From positions 1 through 6,779 of the forward strand of contig JALWLW010000020.1 in NCBI GenBank assembly GCA_027081065.1: a stretch of 6,779 nucleotides of DNA, given 5' to 3'. Shown here one piece after another: positions 6,653 through 6,779 of the stretch. The DNA comes from Campylobacteraceae bacterium. Lineage in GTDB: Bacteria > Campylobacterota > Campylobacteria > Campylobacterales > Sulfurovaceae. The notes below the pieces were generated by a model. The model worked only from the letters and a program-made list of their open reading frames with translations, made no database searches and had not been told where the DNA came from. A program made the position numbers and the translations under genes. The number at the start of each line of letters is the position of its first letter. Position 1 is the first letter of the stretch.

Positions 6653-6779
6653 TTATATCCCATCAATAATAGCATTAAGCGTAGCAGAAGGACGCATCGC
6701 CTTAGCAGCTAACTCATCATTTGGATGGAAGTATCCACCAACATCTTGTGCTTTACCCTCAACAGCTAAAAGCTCTTCC
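6653..6779 (-). CDS. icd: C-terminus of monomeric NADP-dependent isocitrate dehydrogenase (5' end outside window)
   Basis: Only the last 41 codons are present, reading in from the right edge to a TAA at 6653-6655. The peptide EELLAVEGKAQDVGGYF, then HPNDELAAKAMRPSATLNAII, is the characteristic end of the ~740-residue monomeric isocitrate dehydrogenase: G-K-x-x-D-x-GGY-(Y/F)-x-P followed by AMRPSxTxN. It is unrelated in sequence to the dimeric enzyme of E. coli. The enzyme converts isocitrate and NADP to 2-oxoglutarate, CO2 and NADPH in the TCA cycle; in autotrophic Campylobacterota with a reductive TCA cycle it can run in the carboxylating direction. The catalytic residues are upstream, outside the window. 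A strong hairpin follows the stop. Confidence 0.88.
   Translation of the reverse strand, partial: EELLAVEGKAQDVGGYFHPNDELAAKAMRPSATLNAIIDGI

Overview
The window looks like ordinary chromosomal DNA from an AT-rich member of the Campylobacterota (Epsilonproteobacteria). Three things suggest this: a large single-polypeptide DnaE of the Campylobacter/Sulfurimonas type, a monomeric-type NADP isocitrate dehydrogenase, and AT-rich promoters with recognisable -10 boxes but no convincing -35. The genus cannot be fixed from sequence alone. No rRNA, tRNA, CRISPR array, insertion sequence or phage gene was found.

Layout from left to right: (1) the last ~100 codons of a DUF4143-type AAA ATPase gene on the + strand; (2) a 108-bp spacer with a possible promoter and a ribosome binding site; (3) dnaE, the replicative DNA polymerase III alpha subunit, + strand, 1194 aa and intact; (4) a 35-bp convergent spacer whose hairpin swallows the dnaE stop codon; (5) a YajR-like 12-TM MFS transporter with a small C-terminal soluble domain, - strand; (6) a divergent regulatory region with a good -10 box for the transporter and an odd three-codon mini-ORF before thiD; (7) thiD, HMP/HMP-P kinase of thiamine synthesis, + strand, followed by tandem hairpins; (8) a broken C-terminal remnant of a ClC-type chloride channel gene, - strand, overlapping the end of thiD; (9) a strong hairpin and then the last 41 codons of monomeric isocitrate dehydrogenase (icd), - strand, running off the right edge.

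The genes do not form one pathway. dnaE is replication, thiD is cofactor synthesis, icd is central carbon metabolism, and the transporter has no assignable substrate. Each appears to be its own transcription unit bounded by hairpins. I found no undescribed multi-gene system. The points most worth a second look are the decayed ClC gene next to icd, the mini-ORF at the thiD start, the apparently complete PHP metal site in DnaE together with its unusual clamp-binding motif, and stop codons embedded in terminator hairpins.
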